Shown here in pieces: positions 52,292 to 63,523 of a stretch of DNA of 64,000 nucleotides; the stretch's first letter is position 1, and each line of letters starts with the position of its first letter. The stretch is taken from assembly GCF_000350225.1 (NCBI RefSeq), contig NW_005179069.1, positions 111,462 to 175,461 on the forward strand, given 5' to 3'. A model generated the notes under the pieces. That model had not been told where the DNA came from and did no database searches. It saw only the letters and a program-made list of their open reading frames with translations. The position numbers and the translations under genes are program-made. The stretch comes from Chondrus crispus (Eukaryota > Rhodophyta > Florideophyceae > Gigartinales > Gigartinaceae).

Positions 52292-53102
52292 AGAGAATAA
52301 CCAATTAAGAGTGGGACAAGTGTCCTAGAAATAGCAACATTCTGGATGCGCGGTGGAGATGCTCTTAGCACACGCGCCGTGCGTAATTTTTCGGAAAATA
52401 TTTTTGCAAAATTTGAGCCGGACGCTCAAGGCGAGGAGGGGGCCATGTGGTATATCGCCAAGTGTCCACTAGTGTACATACTGTACTCGAACACCCGATG
52501 GCGTATGACAAGGACTGCATTGGTTAATTCCCAATTGGAAAGGTAATTACCTTATCGCCCGGAAAGTTGGGCAGCGCAATTCGCGTCCGTGTACGTACTG
52601 TACTCGAATCATACCGTCTAATGTATGATACCGGCGTACCTCGCTGGCGCCCAAGTGCAGGACCGTTACTGCCCGAAGTGTAGTCGTACCGTTACAGTCT
52701 GGCACTGTAAGAACGGGGACTACTGTAGTAGATATAATAAAGTAGGGAAGGGGAAGGAATCGAGTGGGTCATCGATCAACGCAGTGGCATCATCTCGAGG
52801 GCCGACCCCTTTGTCCCTTGGCTTTGTGCCTAAGTCTTTCGCCTGACTACGTTTTCGTCTTCCCTTTTTGTACATCGAGTACAACGAAAAGTACTCCACC
52901 GCAGGGGTAACCCACGACGAGCGCTCCGCATAGCGCCCGGATTCGTCCTCCGTGACGGCGTCGCCTCCGCACGGCGTCGAGTTACCACGTCGAGGACGTC
53001 GATCTGCCTTTCGTGGCATCGTTGTGTCGAACCCACACCGTTCTACCAAAAGCTCTACCAACCAGCTACCGAACTCCCTTCTGTCTTGTTTTGTGGTTCT
53101 TA
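52292..53102. other. Mixed remnant sequence between Harbinger gene and element D
   Basis: Contains the direct repeat GTGTAC(A/G)TACTGTACTCGAA at 52472-52491 and 52589-52608 (19 of 20 identical), resembling LTR sequence. A minus-strand frame (to about 52720) reads MPRKADRRPRRGNSTPCGGD and SLYSMYKKGRRKRSQ. It is not recognised and may be a leftover of D. Confidence 0.3.
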
Positions 53103-54894
53103 CTACACGTGTGCACGGCACTCGTCGCGTCTCGCACGCCTCGAACTACAGTACGACGTGTCGCAGCTGCTGCTACCCGAAGCCGGTCGAGTGCGGCACG
53201 TTCTACTGCACTTCACGAACCGACGGTAGACGTTGCACATTCGTAAGAAGGATCTCAATTCCGTCTGGTTCTGGGGAGGTCGAGCGCGCCCCAGGGAGAA
53301 CACGGTGCGGCGCTCGACCTCCAACCCTACCTGGTCGGAGCACGTGCCCCAGGTAGGTGACCGAGGTGTCGAAGAAGGCGCACTTCGACAGCTTCAGCGA
53401 CACGCCTGCGTCCCGTAGAAGGCGCAAAACCTCGCGGACGTGCGCGAAGTGTTCTCTTACGGTCTTGGAGTAGACGATCACATCATCCAGGTAGACCAGT
53501 GCGGTTTCCCATTTTACCCGCGAAAGTATAATGTCGACGGCCGGCTGGAAGGTAGCGGGGGCATTCTTCAAACCGAACGGCATGCGGAGGAAACGGTACA
53601 ACCCGCAGTGCGACGAGAACTTCGTCTTGTCCCGGTCCTCCTCGGCGATTTCTACTTGCCAATACCCGCTGTTGCAATCCAGCGTGGTAAAGACAGTAGC
53701 GTCGCCGAGGGAATCGATGCACTCGTCCATCCTCGGCAACGGATAGGAATCCCGAACGATGACTGCGTTGAGCTTTCTGTAGTCGACACAGAACCGCATG
53801 GTACCATCCTTTTTAGGGACGAATACCACGGGGCTTGCCCATTCGGCCGTGGCGGGTTCGATTACCCCTGCCCGGAGCACGCGGTCAATCTCCGTTTTCT
53901 CTTTTTCCCGTGCAGTTGGTCCGGAGCGGTAAGGCGCCTGGTAAATCGGGCGAGCACCGGGCTTGAGCTCAATGCGGTGCTTCGTGGCCCCGATTTTTCC
54001 CAGCTGGCCGGTCCACATCCCCTTGAATTCGGACAGTACCTCGAGGACATCCGAGCGTACCTCCTCGTCTTCGGCACCGATGTGAACGTCCTCTTGCCAG
54101 GCGTCGGGGTCCTCCTCAGGGGCGGCGGTGTCTTCGGTTTTATCCGTTCCAACCGCCCCGAGAGGCGCCTTGGGCGGCGTGGCTTGTTCAGCCCCGCCCT
54201 TGTCCGTACGGTTGTCGGCGGTTTTTTCCGCGCCATCCTTTGCGGTTGAGAGGTTAGAACTAAATATCCCTCGCCCTTTCTTAGCTTCGGCCGCGGAAGC
54301 GGCCGAGTCGCCAACGGTCAGGATGTGAGTGGGCAACGGAAGAGCCAGTCCGACTACGGTATGCTTCGGGATGTGAACCGAGCGGTGCCCAAAATTGCTG
54401 AGCATTACCGAGAACGGTTTTTCGGGGACAACAACCATGACCCCCTGTGCCATGAGGGTCATATTCTTGTGCGCGGTTTTTGGGGAGTTCTGTAAAAAAC
54501 ATAGCCCCCCCACCGGCGTGGTGACCCTCACCATGGCCTGCGTCATCGGGGGAACTGTCACCCCTCTGACGAGGCGGATCTTCCGTGACGGTTTGTTGGC
54601 GGGGAACGCCACCTGCTTCCGTTCGGGTTTATCCGACGGCGGTAGTTGTTGTGCGGTGCTCCTCGAGGCCATCTTGCGGTCGTGCTTCGAGAGGGCTGTT
54701 CCGACCAACCACACGGGTGGCGCGTCGTGGAACACGACTTTCCGTTGCGGTGAGAGGATCGCCTTGACGTGGCGATCCAGGAAAGGCGTACCGAGGATAC
54801 AGTCCACGGCGAGGCTCGTGACTACCAGAAACGGGACGCGCGCCACAAACTCACCGATTCGGAAGAGCATGGGGATTTCCCCTAGTGCCTTCAT
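53103..54894 (-). pseudogene. Element D protease end and reverse transcriptase, truncated
   Basis: A 563-codon frame from 54894 to 53203: VDCILGTPFLDRHV (protease I-L-G-x-x-F motif), the extension (VRVTTPVGGLCFLQNSPK, TVVGLALPLP), a long linker and RT without any stop in between. RT motifs: WASPVVFVPKKDGTMRFCVD, TLDCNSGYWQVE, FGLKNAPATFQ, ALVYLDDVIVYS, VTYLGHVLRPG. At about 53300 the frame shifts and RPPQNQTELRSFLRMCNVYR follows, then the RT ends. In contrast to B and C there is no stop codon between protease and RT. Confidence 0.85.
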
Positions 54895-55177
54895 CGCGCG
54901 GTTTGACGCGTCGATGAGCGCTGGGCTCCGAACCGGTTTTTATCGATGGTCGCCACGACTCGGCGACACACCGTAAATGGATGAGGTTCGGGCCGGCTCC
55001 TGAGTCAAGCACTGGCGTGATGGCGACCATCAACGCCTGCTTCTGACCAACCGTCGCGGAGATCTTGTAATTTTGCTTCTTGAAGAAGCAGATGGCCTGG
55101 ACTTCCGTTCGGTTACCCGGCTGCGCTTCCACTGGCGCAGCCGGGTCGGGGGTGCCTAAGCTTCTGAGGGCGGGCAC
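54895..55177 (-). pseudogene. Element D protease, active-site part
   Basis: VAITPVLDSGAGPNLIHLRC contains the DSG active site. It is in another frame than the rest of the protease. The two join near 54918 (...TGSEPSA | LIDASNRAMKALGEI), so one frameshift lies inside the protease. The segment before it (VQAICFFKKQNYKISATVGQ) is the usual strand before the active site. Confidence 0.7.
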
Positions 55178-55338
55178 GGGGAGAGACGTCGTCGCCTCTA
55201 CGCGTCCTCCCCGGCTTCCCCCGTCAGCAGCAAGTCCTCGCGGGTTTCATCAGCGGCTTGCGCCACGTGGTCTTCGGTATGGTCGGGGTGCGGTTCCGCG
55301 ACCACGTTGACGCCCGCGGGGGCCGTTTGACGTTGGTT

Positions 55339-57648
55339 TCACCAAGCGGACGGCCCCTGGCGGTTGAACGGGGATCCCAGGCGGAAGCCTTGCCGGATGC
55401 GTAGCTTCTGGTAGTTGGCCTCTCGTGCCTCCAGAAGCTTGGCCCGCAGGCTGGCATAGGCAAAGACGGGGCACTCCTCTTGTCGGTGCGTGGTGTCAAG
55501 GCAGAACCGGCACGGTGGCGGTCGGGGAAATCTCCCGCCGGAAAACCGGACGCGTGGATCCTGCCCTTGCCTCCCGTACGGTCCTGTGCGCGCGTCACCA
55601 GAGTTGGCGGGTGGAACTGGGGCGCTCGCCGTCGAGGCTGCCGGCGACGGATAATAACTCGTCGGTGGCGAGCTCATCGAAGTCGGCGTGGCGATTTGGT
55701 CCGTCACGGCCAGGATTGCTTCTTCAGCAAACCCCCCGGCCGTCGGGATGTCGGATGCCGACTCAACCGACAGGACGGGTCTCGTCCTTGCGGTGCGGTC
55801 GAATCTTCTAGCCGCTCCGGACGGCTCTCGGTGAGCCATGGCTGACATCCCTTGTCGACGGGAAACCCGATTGGTTTCCCCGATCGTTTGCGCATAGCGA
55901 GCGACGGATTGGTAGTCCACATCCGGGTGCGTGGCGAGGTAATTACGAACCTGCGCGCACGTGGCGGGCAGTAACCCCTCTACGAACAGGGACTTCAACC
56001 GCCTGTCGGAGAATACCGTACCGCAGCAGAGTGCCTTGTCCCAGAGGTGGTTACTGTAGACCTCCTCCGTCATGTTTGAACTTTGACGGAAGGGGGTCAC
56101 ATCCCCAACCGCTTCGAAAATTACCTCGTCGGTAGCATAGGTGCGCAACAGAGAGTTGACCACCTGTGGGTATGTCCGGAGCAGCTCGCGCCGCTCCACG
56201 TCAACCGCCATGGTGTTTCCATTGAGACGGGACTGGAGTAAGGCGTGAGCCTGCCCGGTCAGGTAGAATTGGAAGCACCACACAGCGGCTCCTTCGGTAA
56301 TCCCGTTGTGGTCGCACGCCATCTTGAGGCGTGCGAGGAATCCCAATACCGCAATCGGATCTTGACCGCTGAACGTGTGGAACCTCATCTGCACGTCCAG
56401 TTTTTTCCGGTAACGGTGAATGTGCCACGCTACTGTAGAGTCGTAGCGCGAGCTACGCCGTTCCAGGCGGTAGGTCTTGTAGTTGACGGCCTTGGTAAAC
56501 AGGTCATTGAGGGGCCTGATTACCGTGGGCCGTCGCTCGTCGCTCGTTGGGGCAGCCCGGCGGTGTCTGCTCGAGCGACGAAGCTCCTCATCCGACTCGG
56601 TGTGGTAGTCTTCCGAGTCGGACGGGTCGTGCCGGTGCCGGTCTCGGCTTCTATCGCGGCGTGCCCTGTGGCCCCGCCTGCAAGAGTCTTCCGAACCGGA
56701 TGGGTCGTCATCGGAGGGGTATCCTCACCCTCCGGCATCGCAGTATCGCCCGTGGCGTGCCTCGCAGTTATCGTGGTATCGCCAACGGCGTCCCTCGCGG
56801 TCTTCATCCGTCCTGTGACGGGGGTCTTCTGCGTCAGAATACCAGGTGTATTCCGCTTCGGTCCTGTACGTGCCGGGTGCACGTCTTCTGCTCAACCGGT
56901 ACGGGTCTCGATTGTCTGTCTTGGGGAGCCCCGGGCGGTTGTCTGTCCCGCGGGGGTCGCCCGTACTGGCGAGTATGGGGAGGACATTTTCTGTGGTCCT
57001 CCCTGTCGCACCGTGAACGGTTGGGAGATAGATGGCTCTGCCCTCCGGGTGAGGGTCCATCCTATCAATCCCGGGTACAGCGCCGATCGGATCAGCGATA
57101 TTAAAGCTTGAGCCCGGAACGGTTTCACGGCGCGGCGCCGGCGACGGTACCGCGCCTCCCGTTTCGGTAAATGTCATGGCCAGACGGATGGTCACGGCGG
57201 AGCTAATAGCTCCCTTTAGAGCCAATGCGGTCGGAGATTCTTCCTCCTCCGCGGCGAGCGCTGCCATCACCTCGTCGCGTACGAGGGGGGCGATCTTCTC
57301 GTCCAGCAGGGCGCGGAGCGCGGTGTACGCATGCTCCGCCACCAGTCTTGGTGCGGTTCGGTCGAGGCAAACCTGGACGACCTGAGGTAATTCCTCATCG
57401 AGGAAATCCTCCATCCAGGTTTGTATTCGCGGGAGCAACGCGTCGTACAGTACTTGTACGCGGTTTCCCCCACCAGCCGGTAGCCCGGCGGTGGTGTCCG
57501 AAACGGAAGGGGTCTTCTGGCTCTTGGTAGACGGCGGGCGTGGCAGGGCTTGCGGATTGTCGATCCGGGGGCGCTGTGCGCCTCTGCCACTGCGGGTACT
57601 TGCTCGCCCGGAGGCGGTATCTTCTCCGGCGGAATCCGCACGGTTCAT
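55339..57648 (-). pseudogene. Element D gag with one in-frame TGA
   Basis: ATG at 57646-57648. One frame to 55339, broken only by TGA at 56725-56727. N-terminal part: Pro/Ser-rich, then a coiled region (WMEDFLDEELPQVVQVCLDR, ALRALLDEKIAPLVRDEVM), then Arg/Asp/Ser-rich linker. After TGA: GYPSDDDPSGSEDSCRRGHR, then the capsid (NYKTYRLERRSS, FSGQDPIAVLGFLARLKMAC, LFVEGLLPATCAQV) and a perfect knuckle CRFCLDTTHRQEEC. The stop lies in the disordered linker before the capsid, as does the first TAG of element C. Confidence 0.8.
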
Positions 57649-57776
57649 CGTCGATGATCACTGGCGATCGACGCGGTGATTCTCGACCTCTTTCAATCCG
57701 ATCGGTAATTGCTCGCGGTGGCGATCCAGTGCGACCTCAACCTCTTGTAGTTATACCCTCCACAAGAGTACCAAAA

Positions 57777-58416
57777 TGTGGTGTAACTACCTTCGTCCCG
57801 ACCACGCGGAAACGAGGGGGGTTAGAGATAAGGGAGCGCGCGCCGCTGGGTAACCCACGCGCGAACGCAGACTGTACGGATGGACTCGATAAGAAGGAAG
57901 GCTCACGTGACCGATGACGCGCAGCCGGTCGGTAGTGTTAGATCCGGATGGCCGGTCACGGGTTAGAAGCCTGAGACTAAAAGGGAAACCGGAACGGAAT
58001 AGCAATTAGCCGTAAAGGGAAGGGAGGCGAGTCTGCCTCCCGTTTACTGGAACGGGGCAGGTGCCCCCGGTCTTAACCCCTAAGTGGGACGCCAGGACAC
58101 CTGTCCCGCTACAGTAGCTGTTACTTACTGTATACCAGCTACCGTGCTAAATTGGCTAATTTGTGCCATGAACTAGTAATTACTAGTTAGCCACCGTACG
58201 GATTATACACGTGTGCCCGTGGCCACGATCCCGGCTTACGGTTGTGCCACGTGTTACCCGTGGCCACGCCCGCTGTTACCGGCTGTCCCACGTCGGACCC
58301 TTGGGGTACTACTGTACACGGCGGCGGGCGCGTGTACGCCTGCTCGCTACAATAGCACCCGCCCTCCCGCGCGGTTATCATCTCGCCGGGGGGTTGTGGT
58401 ACGGAATTGTACTACA
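57777..58416 (-). repeat. 5' LTR of element D
   Basis: 640 bp. Minus-strand start TGTAGTACAATTCC, end GTAGTTACACCACA, followed by TTTTGGTACTC (PBS, 57776 leftward). Ends resemble those of B (TGTAGT...ACGACA TTTTGGT). Only one copy is in the window, so limits rest on TG...CA and the cut pogo frame. Confidence 0.7.
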
Positions 58417-60053
58417 GCGTTCTAGACGCGTTGGAGGTCAGCAATGCCGCCTTCTGCGCCTCACCACCATTTTTGGGAGATTTGAGCGTTGCTTTTGCGA
58501 CTTTTGGCGGAGAAACTTCTGCCCTCAGTATCTTCTGCATTCGGTAGTAAGATTGCACAACTGACGCCACTTCGGCAAGCGAGCGAAACGCGGGAATCGA
58601 GCCATTTGTCAGTGTGTATATGCGTTCCTGTAGCATCATATTTTTTCTTTTTTGGTTTTCTGCGTCTTCATTACGACCCAGAGGAGATTCTCTATCGAGA
58701 GCCCTGTTATCAGAGACTAATGTAGAGGAGCCTTCCGATCCGGGAATTGGCACAAGTTGCACAAATCTATTGTTCATCGGCCACAGCCCGCAGACAACGA
58801 AAGATTTTCGTGCATAATTCCGCTGTGATGGACTGAAACCCCGCAACAGCCACTTTGATCTTGTAAGCTGTGTTTGCCCAGGCCAAGTGGCTCATGGCAA
58901 GTAACTCATCCCGCGTCTTGCGAAAAGTTTGCTGAAACCGCCGATTCACAAACTGGTCGCAAGGCTGCAAAATGTGCGTTGTATTGGCTGGAAGCCTTAC
59001 AAAGACAATGTTCATGCTTTCGCATGCCTCGAGCCACTCACGTCTATTTCGAGAACTGTGCCCATCCACCAATAGAAGAATTGATTCGTCTTGCGCCATT
59101 GTTTTCCGCGCGTGAGTATTAATGTGTTCGACAATATTGACAATAATTCGCCGGTCAACTGAGCCACATTTTGTCACATGCAAAGCCGTGTCTGGTGAGA
59201 ACCATCCTTTCTGACACAACCAATGTAGAACGCCATCTTTGTTCGAAAAGTCCTCTTTATCCAGGGGTCTCTTCCAGGACTCCATCACGCGCTTTCCGGA
59301 GGCGACTAAGAATAGTGGGGCAATATTTCCGCAAGCTGCAACTGCAATTCCAGTCGTCAAATGCTTTACGGGGTCCTGTATACTTCTTCAAGCCCCTCCA
59401 CCGTTGGTGGTTGATGACGAGTAGAACCTTACTTTTTGGCCGTGTTCCCCAGACACTGACGTTTCGTCCCAATTCCATATGTGCCTGAGATCCAAAAAAA
59501 GGGAGGGGTCTTGTTTCTCAATTTGCTTGAGAGCATTCTCGAGTGTGGCAAAGTGGGCGTAGTTCTGAGCTGAGAGGCGAGCACCGGATACATTTTTCGG
59601 CACACGGTGTGCCAGGGATCTATTACGAGCTCTAAAAGCTCTGATGGTGTCAGAGGAGGGTAGTCCTGTCGCGTAGTTTGCTGTTCTATCACGTGCAATA
59701 CGCGCGTGTACGGAGATGATGGTGTCGTTGTCTACTGCGAAGCCCTGCTGCGCGGCTTGGATAGCACTGTGGGCCATGAGTTTTTCTTCAGAAGACGAGA
59801 GTACGGGTTTGCAGCCGGAAGGGTGCTCCTCCGGATTGAGAAGCTTTTCGAGGGTCGACTTATCGGAAGTGGTATATGCTTTCTTGATGCGTGTGGCGGT
59901 TGTTCGGGAAACGTTGGTCTTTTTAGAGGCCTTCAGAGCAGAATTGCCCTTCTGTATGCACAAAAGCACCTGTTCCCTTCGAGAACTCTCGTCTTTTTTT
60001 CGAGCGATCCTTTTTTTGTTGGCTACAGTTTGTGCGCGCATGGAGGGCTGCAT
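58417..60053 (-). pseudogene. pogo/Tigger-like (DDE_1) transposase, interrupted by element D
   Basis: ATG at 60051-60053 (MQPSMRAQTVANKKRIA). HTH region (ALKASKKTNVSRTTATRIKK), then the core: IWNWDETSVSGE (first Asp), TGA at 59388-59390, in the same frame RSIQDPVKHLTTGIAVAACG, LLLVDGHSSRNRREW (second Asp), LPANTTHILQPCDQFVNRRF (third Asp). Near 58800 the frame shifts (AELCTKIF to VVCGLWPMNN) and the tail runs to the LTR of D. All three catalytic Asp are kept, in contrast to the copy at 19105-20828. One nonsense codon and one frameshift make it inactive as read. Confidence 0.75.
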
Positions 60054-60925
60054 AATTTGTTTTTGGCGCAGCGGAGGGGATGGTGACTGGGCACGGGTCC
60101 ACAGCTGAGAGCTGGCTGAGTATGAATAGCTGAGGTGGACAGTGGACTGAAGGGGATTAAATGATACGTGTGTGTTTGTAATTTGAGGGGTGTCCAAAAT
60201 TGTGCCATTACCCAAATTGAGCCGACGAGGACGGTACAGTAATGGTTGGTTCGAGAGCGTGGCCCTGGCGTGTGTTGTTCGTGCATATTTCGCGTGAAAG
60301 TCGGCCCATTGGAATTTCTGGCAGGCGCCTATGACAAGAGACCTCATACTGTATGAGCTCACTTTTCATCTTAGAAATTAAGACGACTAAGACTGCTTTT
60401 GGCAACACATCTGTCCTCTGCTCTGCGCGCTCCACAGTTGAGCTCTGAAGTCTGACAGACCAGAAAAGCTCACTTTTCTCCGTTTTTTGCGAGATATGTC
60501 GCATTTAGTCGATCAATTGTTTTTTAACATGCACTTCGTGAGAAAACCGGATCCATTTTCGGACATCTGTTGGAGTCAATAAAATGTCGAAGTAGCTCAT
60601 TAATGGCCAATCATTGACAACTAACCCATTCATGGGAGCGTTTTGAAGCATTGGACAAGGTTTCAACGCAATTGAAGCAACACACGTGGCCCAAGTTCCA
60701 TTCTCTTTGCGGTGTTGTCCTGGTTTGGAGGAGGTGTCAAGATGGAATGTAGTCATTGATAGAAATAATCAAATTTCTAGTTTTCATTCAAATATTCAAG
60801 TTTTTGAAGTTTTGCATGATCCTCACATTGAGTTCAACGTGATGATATGATGCCAAGAACGGCCAAAAGTGCCCTCATGGCCGTGTTAGGGCTGATGCCT
60901 GTCAACAGAGGATAGCCTGCCCAAT
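60054..60925. other. Non-coding stretch between pogo-like and Harbinger elements
   Basis: Contains a minus-strand frame 60505-60756 (MTTFHLDTSSKPGQHRKENG..., 83 codons) that looks protein-like (NDWPLMSYFDILL) but is not recognised. It may be part of the gene into which the Harbinger element went. Confidence 0.3.
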
Positions 60926-61029
60926 GGGTGCATCCAGAAATTGCCACTCCAACACTGCGACACTTTTTGACCAATCACAGGCCTCCGCTGGGCTGGAAAT
61001 GTAGTGGGCGCCCCACCACTTCTGCTGAG

Positions 61030-61058
61030 GTGCAAGGACCCCTGAGGGGTCCTTGCAC
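61030..61058. repeat. Hairpin inside the Harbinger element
   Basis: GTGCAAGGACCCCT, one-base loop G, AGGGGTCCTTGCAC. Perfect arms of 14 bp. Confidence 0.9.
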
Positions 61059-61152
61059 TCCGCCACTCTGCAATATGATAACATTTTGTGGGGAGTTGAT
61101 CCCCTTCCTGCTCTCAGGATCAACACGGACGACCCAAAATTGCCCATATCCT

Positions 61153-61830
61153 ATGATGGCCAGCCCAAAACGCTCACAAGCTCTCGAAGAACTCGCAGTG
61201 CTCGCAACAGCAGCAGCATCTGTTGCTGGTGTTTCCCTCACATGGAGGGTTCTTCAAAGGAGAAGGATAAACGGGAGAAAACGAAGATCCCGAAAGCCCC
61301 CTCAGTATCGCCGAGCGGCATTGATCCAACCGGTTAACACCAGGCTGACAACGGCATGGAATCAAATTTTGTCATGCGGCATCGACGATGACTTTCTCCT
61401 CGCGACAAACTTCACAAAGGCCATCATTTTACAGCGTATTCTGCCATTCTTTAAGTCTGAGCGCGTTGGGTTCAATTTTGGGAGCCCATACAGAAACGGT
61501 GTAAAGACGAGAGGACGTAAGCCTTTCCTTAACAGCATTGATTTGCTCGGTCTGGCGTTATGGTACATCAAAACAAAAGGAACAGTCTACAATATGTGCC
61601 CTATTTTTGGAATTGTATCCTCCAGCGTAAGTGTATGGTTAGACTACAGCTTAGAGGTGCTGATGCGCGTTGTTTGCAAACAAAAGCGAACTGATTTTGC
61701 AATCCGCTGGCCTACATTTGCCGAAATGAAGCTTTCAGCAGCTCTTCTCGAAAACAATCGGCAGAATGGAGGCCTTCTCACTGGCGTGTTCGCTATAACG
61801 GACGGTGGAAGAATGCCCTGCGCTGACTAT
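61153..61830 (+). pseudogene. HARBI1-like (DDE_Tnp_4) transposase, 3' half deleted
   Basis: ATG at 61153 (MMASPKRSQALEELAVLATA). Then RRAALIQPVNTRLTTAWNQI, ILQRILPFFKSERVGFNFGS, the HTH-like region SIDLLGLALWYIKTKGTVYN and MCPIFGIVSSSVSVWLDYSL, and the start of the DDE core GLLTGVFAITDGGRMP, whose Asp is the first catalytic residue. Homology stops there. The frame stays open into sequence that is antisense to the Myb-like gene, so the second Asp and the Glu are deleted. Not functional alone. Confidence 0.75.
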
Positions 61831-62343
61831 ACAGCCACCTTGCCCTGCCTTTCGTTTATTTTGCTGCACTCCGACAGTGACCGACTCCTCCTCTGTTTCC
61901 CATCTGCCTCCGGCGTTCAACGAATTTTCCGAATCCCCGCAGTTTTCCAACTCGTCATCATCCTCGCCTCCCAGTACACGCGCAGCGCACTCGCTCTGAA
62001 TTGCTCGTGCAATGTGTTTTGCTCTTCGAACCGGCTCGGGGCAGGACGGGTCTCCTGTTTTCTTTTTCGTGTTTGATAACTTATCAAATTTGTTCTTGAG
62101 AGACTCGGCATCTCTAATGGGGCGGCCATTAGATTCGGCCCACTCACCAAAGCGGTTTCCAACGATGGCCCAATGGTTGGAGCCTAACGGCTCTACTTCT
62201 GCGGTAATGGAGAGGAGAGCGTCAACATCCTCGGATGAGGTCAAAGATGACCTCGGCACCAGATGGGACTTGACGGGAAGCCATGGGCGCGAACGACGTC
62301 GCAATAATTGGGAGAGGAGGGGTGTTTGGCATGATGTTGGCAT
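61800..62343 (-). CDS. Myb/SANT-like DNA-binding protein of the Harbinger element
   Basis: ATG at 62341-62343. The SANT-like domain reads SSEDVDALLSITAEVEPLGS, NHWAIVGNRFGEWAESNGRP, RDAESLKNKFDKLSNTKKKT, GDPSCPEPVRRAKHIARAIQ. This is the pattern of the second protein of PIF/Harbinger elements, which helps bring the transposase to the element ends. An acidic part follows (LGGEDDDELENCGDSENS). The frame is open to 61735, but from about 61870 it probably runs into antisense transposase sequence, so the end is uncertain. It may still act in trans if expressed. Confidence 0.7.
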
Positions 62344-62512
62344 GTGTTGAAGTCAAGGAAAGCGAGAAGGCGGGGAAATGGTGTAAGACGGAATACGGCA
62401 GCCGCGCTCAGGTTTGGCGGGCTGAGTAGCGCAGTGGTGGCATAGTTGCATTTTTCGACATTTATCATACTGTGTTGGAGTGATGGAGTGGCAATTTCTG
62501 GATGCACCCAAT

Positions 62513-63523
62513 GACTTCCCATCCGACAAGAATTTTACGGTCGAAGGTATTTTTCCTTCGTTCACAGATGAAGGCAGCTCTGAGAAATTCCAGCTAGTTT
62601 GCATTGCTGTACTAATACCTGTAGTTAAAGCGTCAATATGATATTTGCAGAATTTGGTTATTTTTATCGATGCATCTCGCGCCAATATTCCTCTTTTCTC
62701 TGAAGCTCTCAGACCAAAGGAATGGTCTTCTGGCTTGTTCCAAGTCAATATGCGAGGTCTGCTCGATCGCAGCTTTCCATTGGTACCAAAGTTGTTCAGA
62801 AAGCACAAAATGAGACATTTTTTCGACTAACTTTTCTGTCATGATATGGGTAAATTTTGATCCGGTTCTCTGGCAAAGTGCGTGTTAATAATATCTAAAT
62901 TTGAAATGTTGAGGAGTTCTCCTAAATTCTCATTTTAAGGATGTGCAGAGACGACGCTGGTGTTCAGAAGCCTTACGGATCGCCTGGATCATGCACAAGC
63001 GCATACAAATAGATTTGAAAGCATAGGCGTTAAAACGAAGGAGTTTGGACTCTACTGTAGGCGTTCTAAAATATTGCGGCTCAATTTCGGAGCAGGGAGC
63101 GCACTTGGCGCTGCTCCCGCTGCAATTTGCTCCGACGCGTACAGTAGCTCTGTGTGGTACCCTTCCCAGTGGTGTAAATATGGGCACTTTGTACGCGAAT
63201 TACTCCCCAAATAAAGAAAGTTTGGCCGTATGATGTTCTGACGCAACCAATAAAAAGATAAGCGTCTTGCGAAGCCAGAGGCATGAAAACCAAGAGGAAC
63301 GACCAGTAAATGGCTGAGAAACGTTTACATCAGTGACGAACTTCCGAAAGGGGAGCTCAAATCGCCCCGGGCAAATTTTGGGCACCTGAGATTTGCAACC
63401 GGAAGGCTCGTGTGCACGCCGTTAATGAACGTCTTTTAGAATTGCCCGAGCAACTGGGTGCCCCCGGGCATGTCTGCTCGTCCTCCAGTGCTTTTCAGAG
63501 ACTTCGGGGAGCTGTGTGGCAAT
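62513..63523. other. Non-coding stretch right of the Harbinger element
   Basis: A minus-strand frame 62633-62842 (MTEKLVEKMSHFVLSEQLWY...) looks protein-like but is short and not recognised. Nothing else seen. Confidence 0.3.

Larger units (their letters stand above)
53103..58416 (-). mobile_element. LTR retrotransposon D (Ty3 type), 3' truncated
   Basis: Minus strand: LTR (58416-57777), gag (57648-55339), protease, RT up to about 53103. RNase H, integrase and 3' LTR are missing. It is inserted into the C-terminal part of a pogo-like transposase, since the LTR end at 58416 cuts the frame there. The proteins are related to B and C. Confidence 0.85.
60926..62509. mobile_element. PIF/Harbinger transposon, internally deleted, with TIRs and AAT duplication
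   Basis: Terminal inverted repeats of 26 bp: GGGTGCATCCAGAAATTGCC... at 60926-60951 and its exact reverse complement at 62484-62509. Target duplication AAT at 60923-60925 and 62510-62512, 3 bp as in PIF/Harbinger. Inside are the N-terminal half of a DDE_Tnp_4 (HARBI1-like) transposase on plus and a Myb/SANT-like protein on minus, facing each other. Length 1584 bp, about half of a complete element. A 14-bp-arm hairpin lies at 61030-61058. Confidence 0.9.

Noticed and set aside
60505-62842. One host gene split by the Harbinger element (pieces 60505-60756 and 62633-62842)
   Set aside because: The pieces could not be joined in one frame and neither is recognised.
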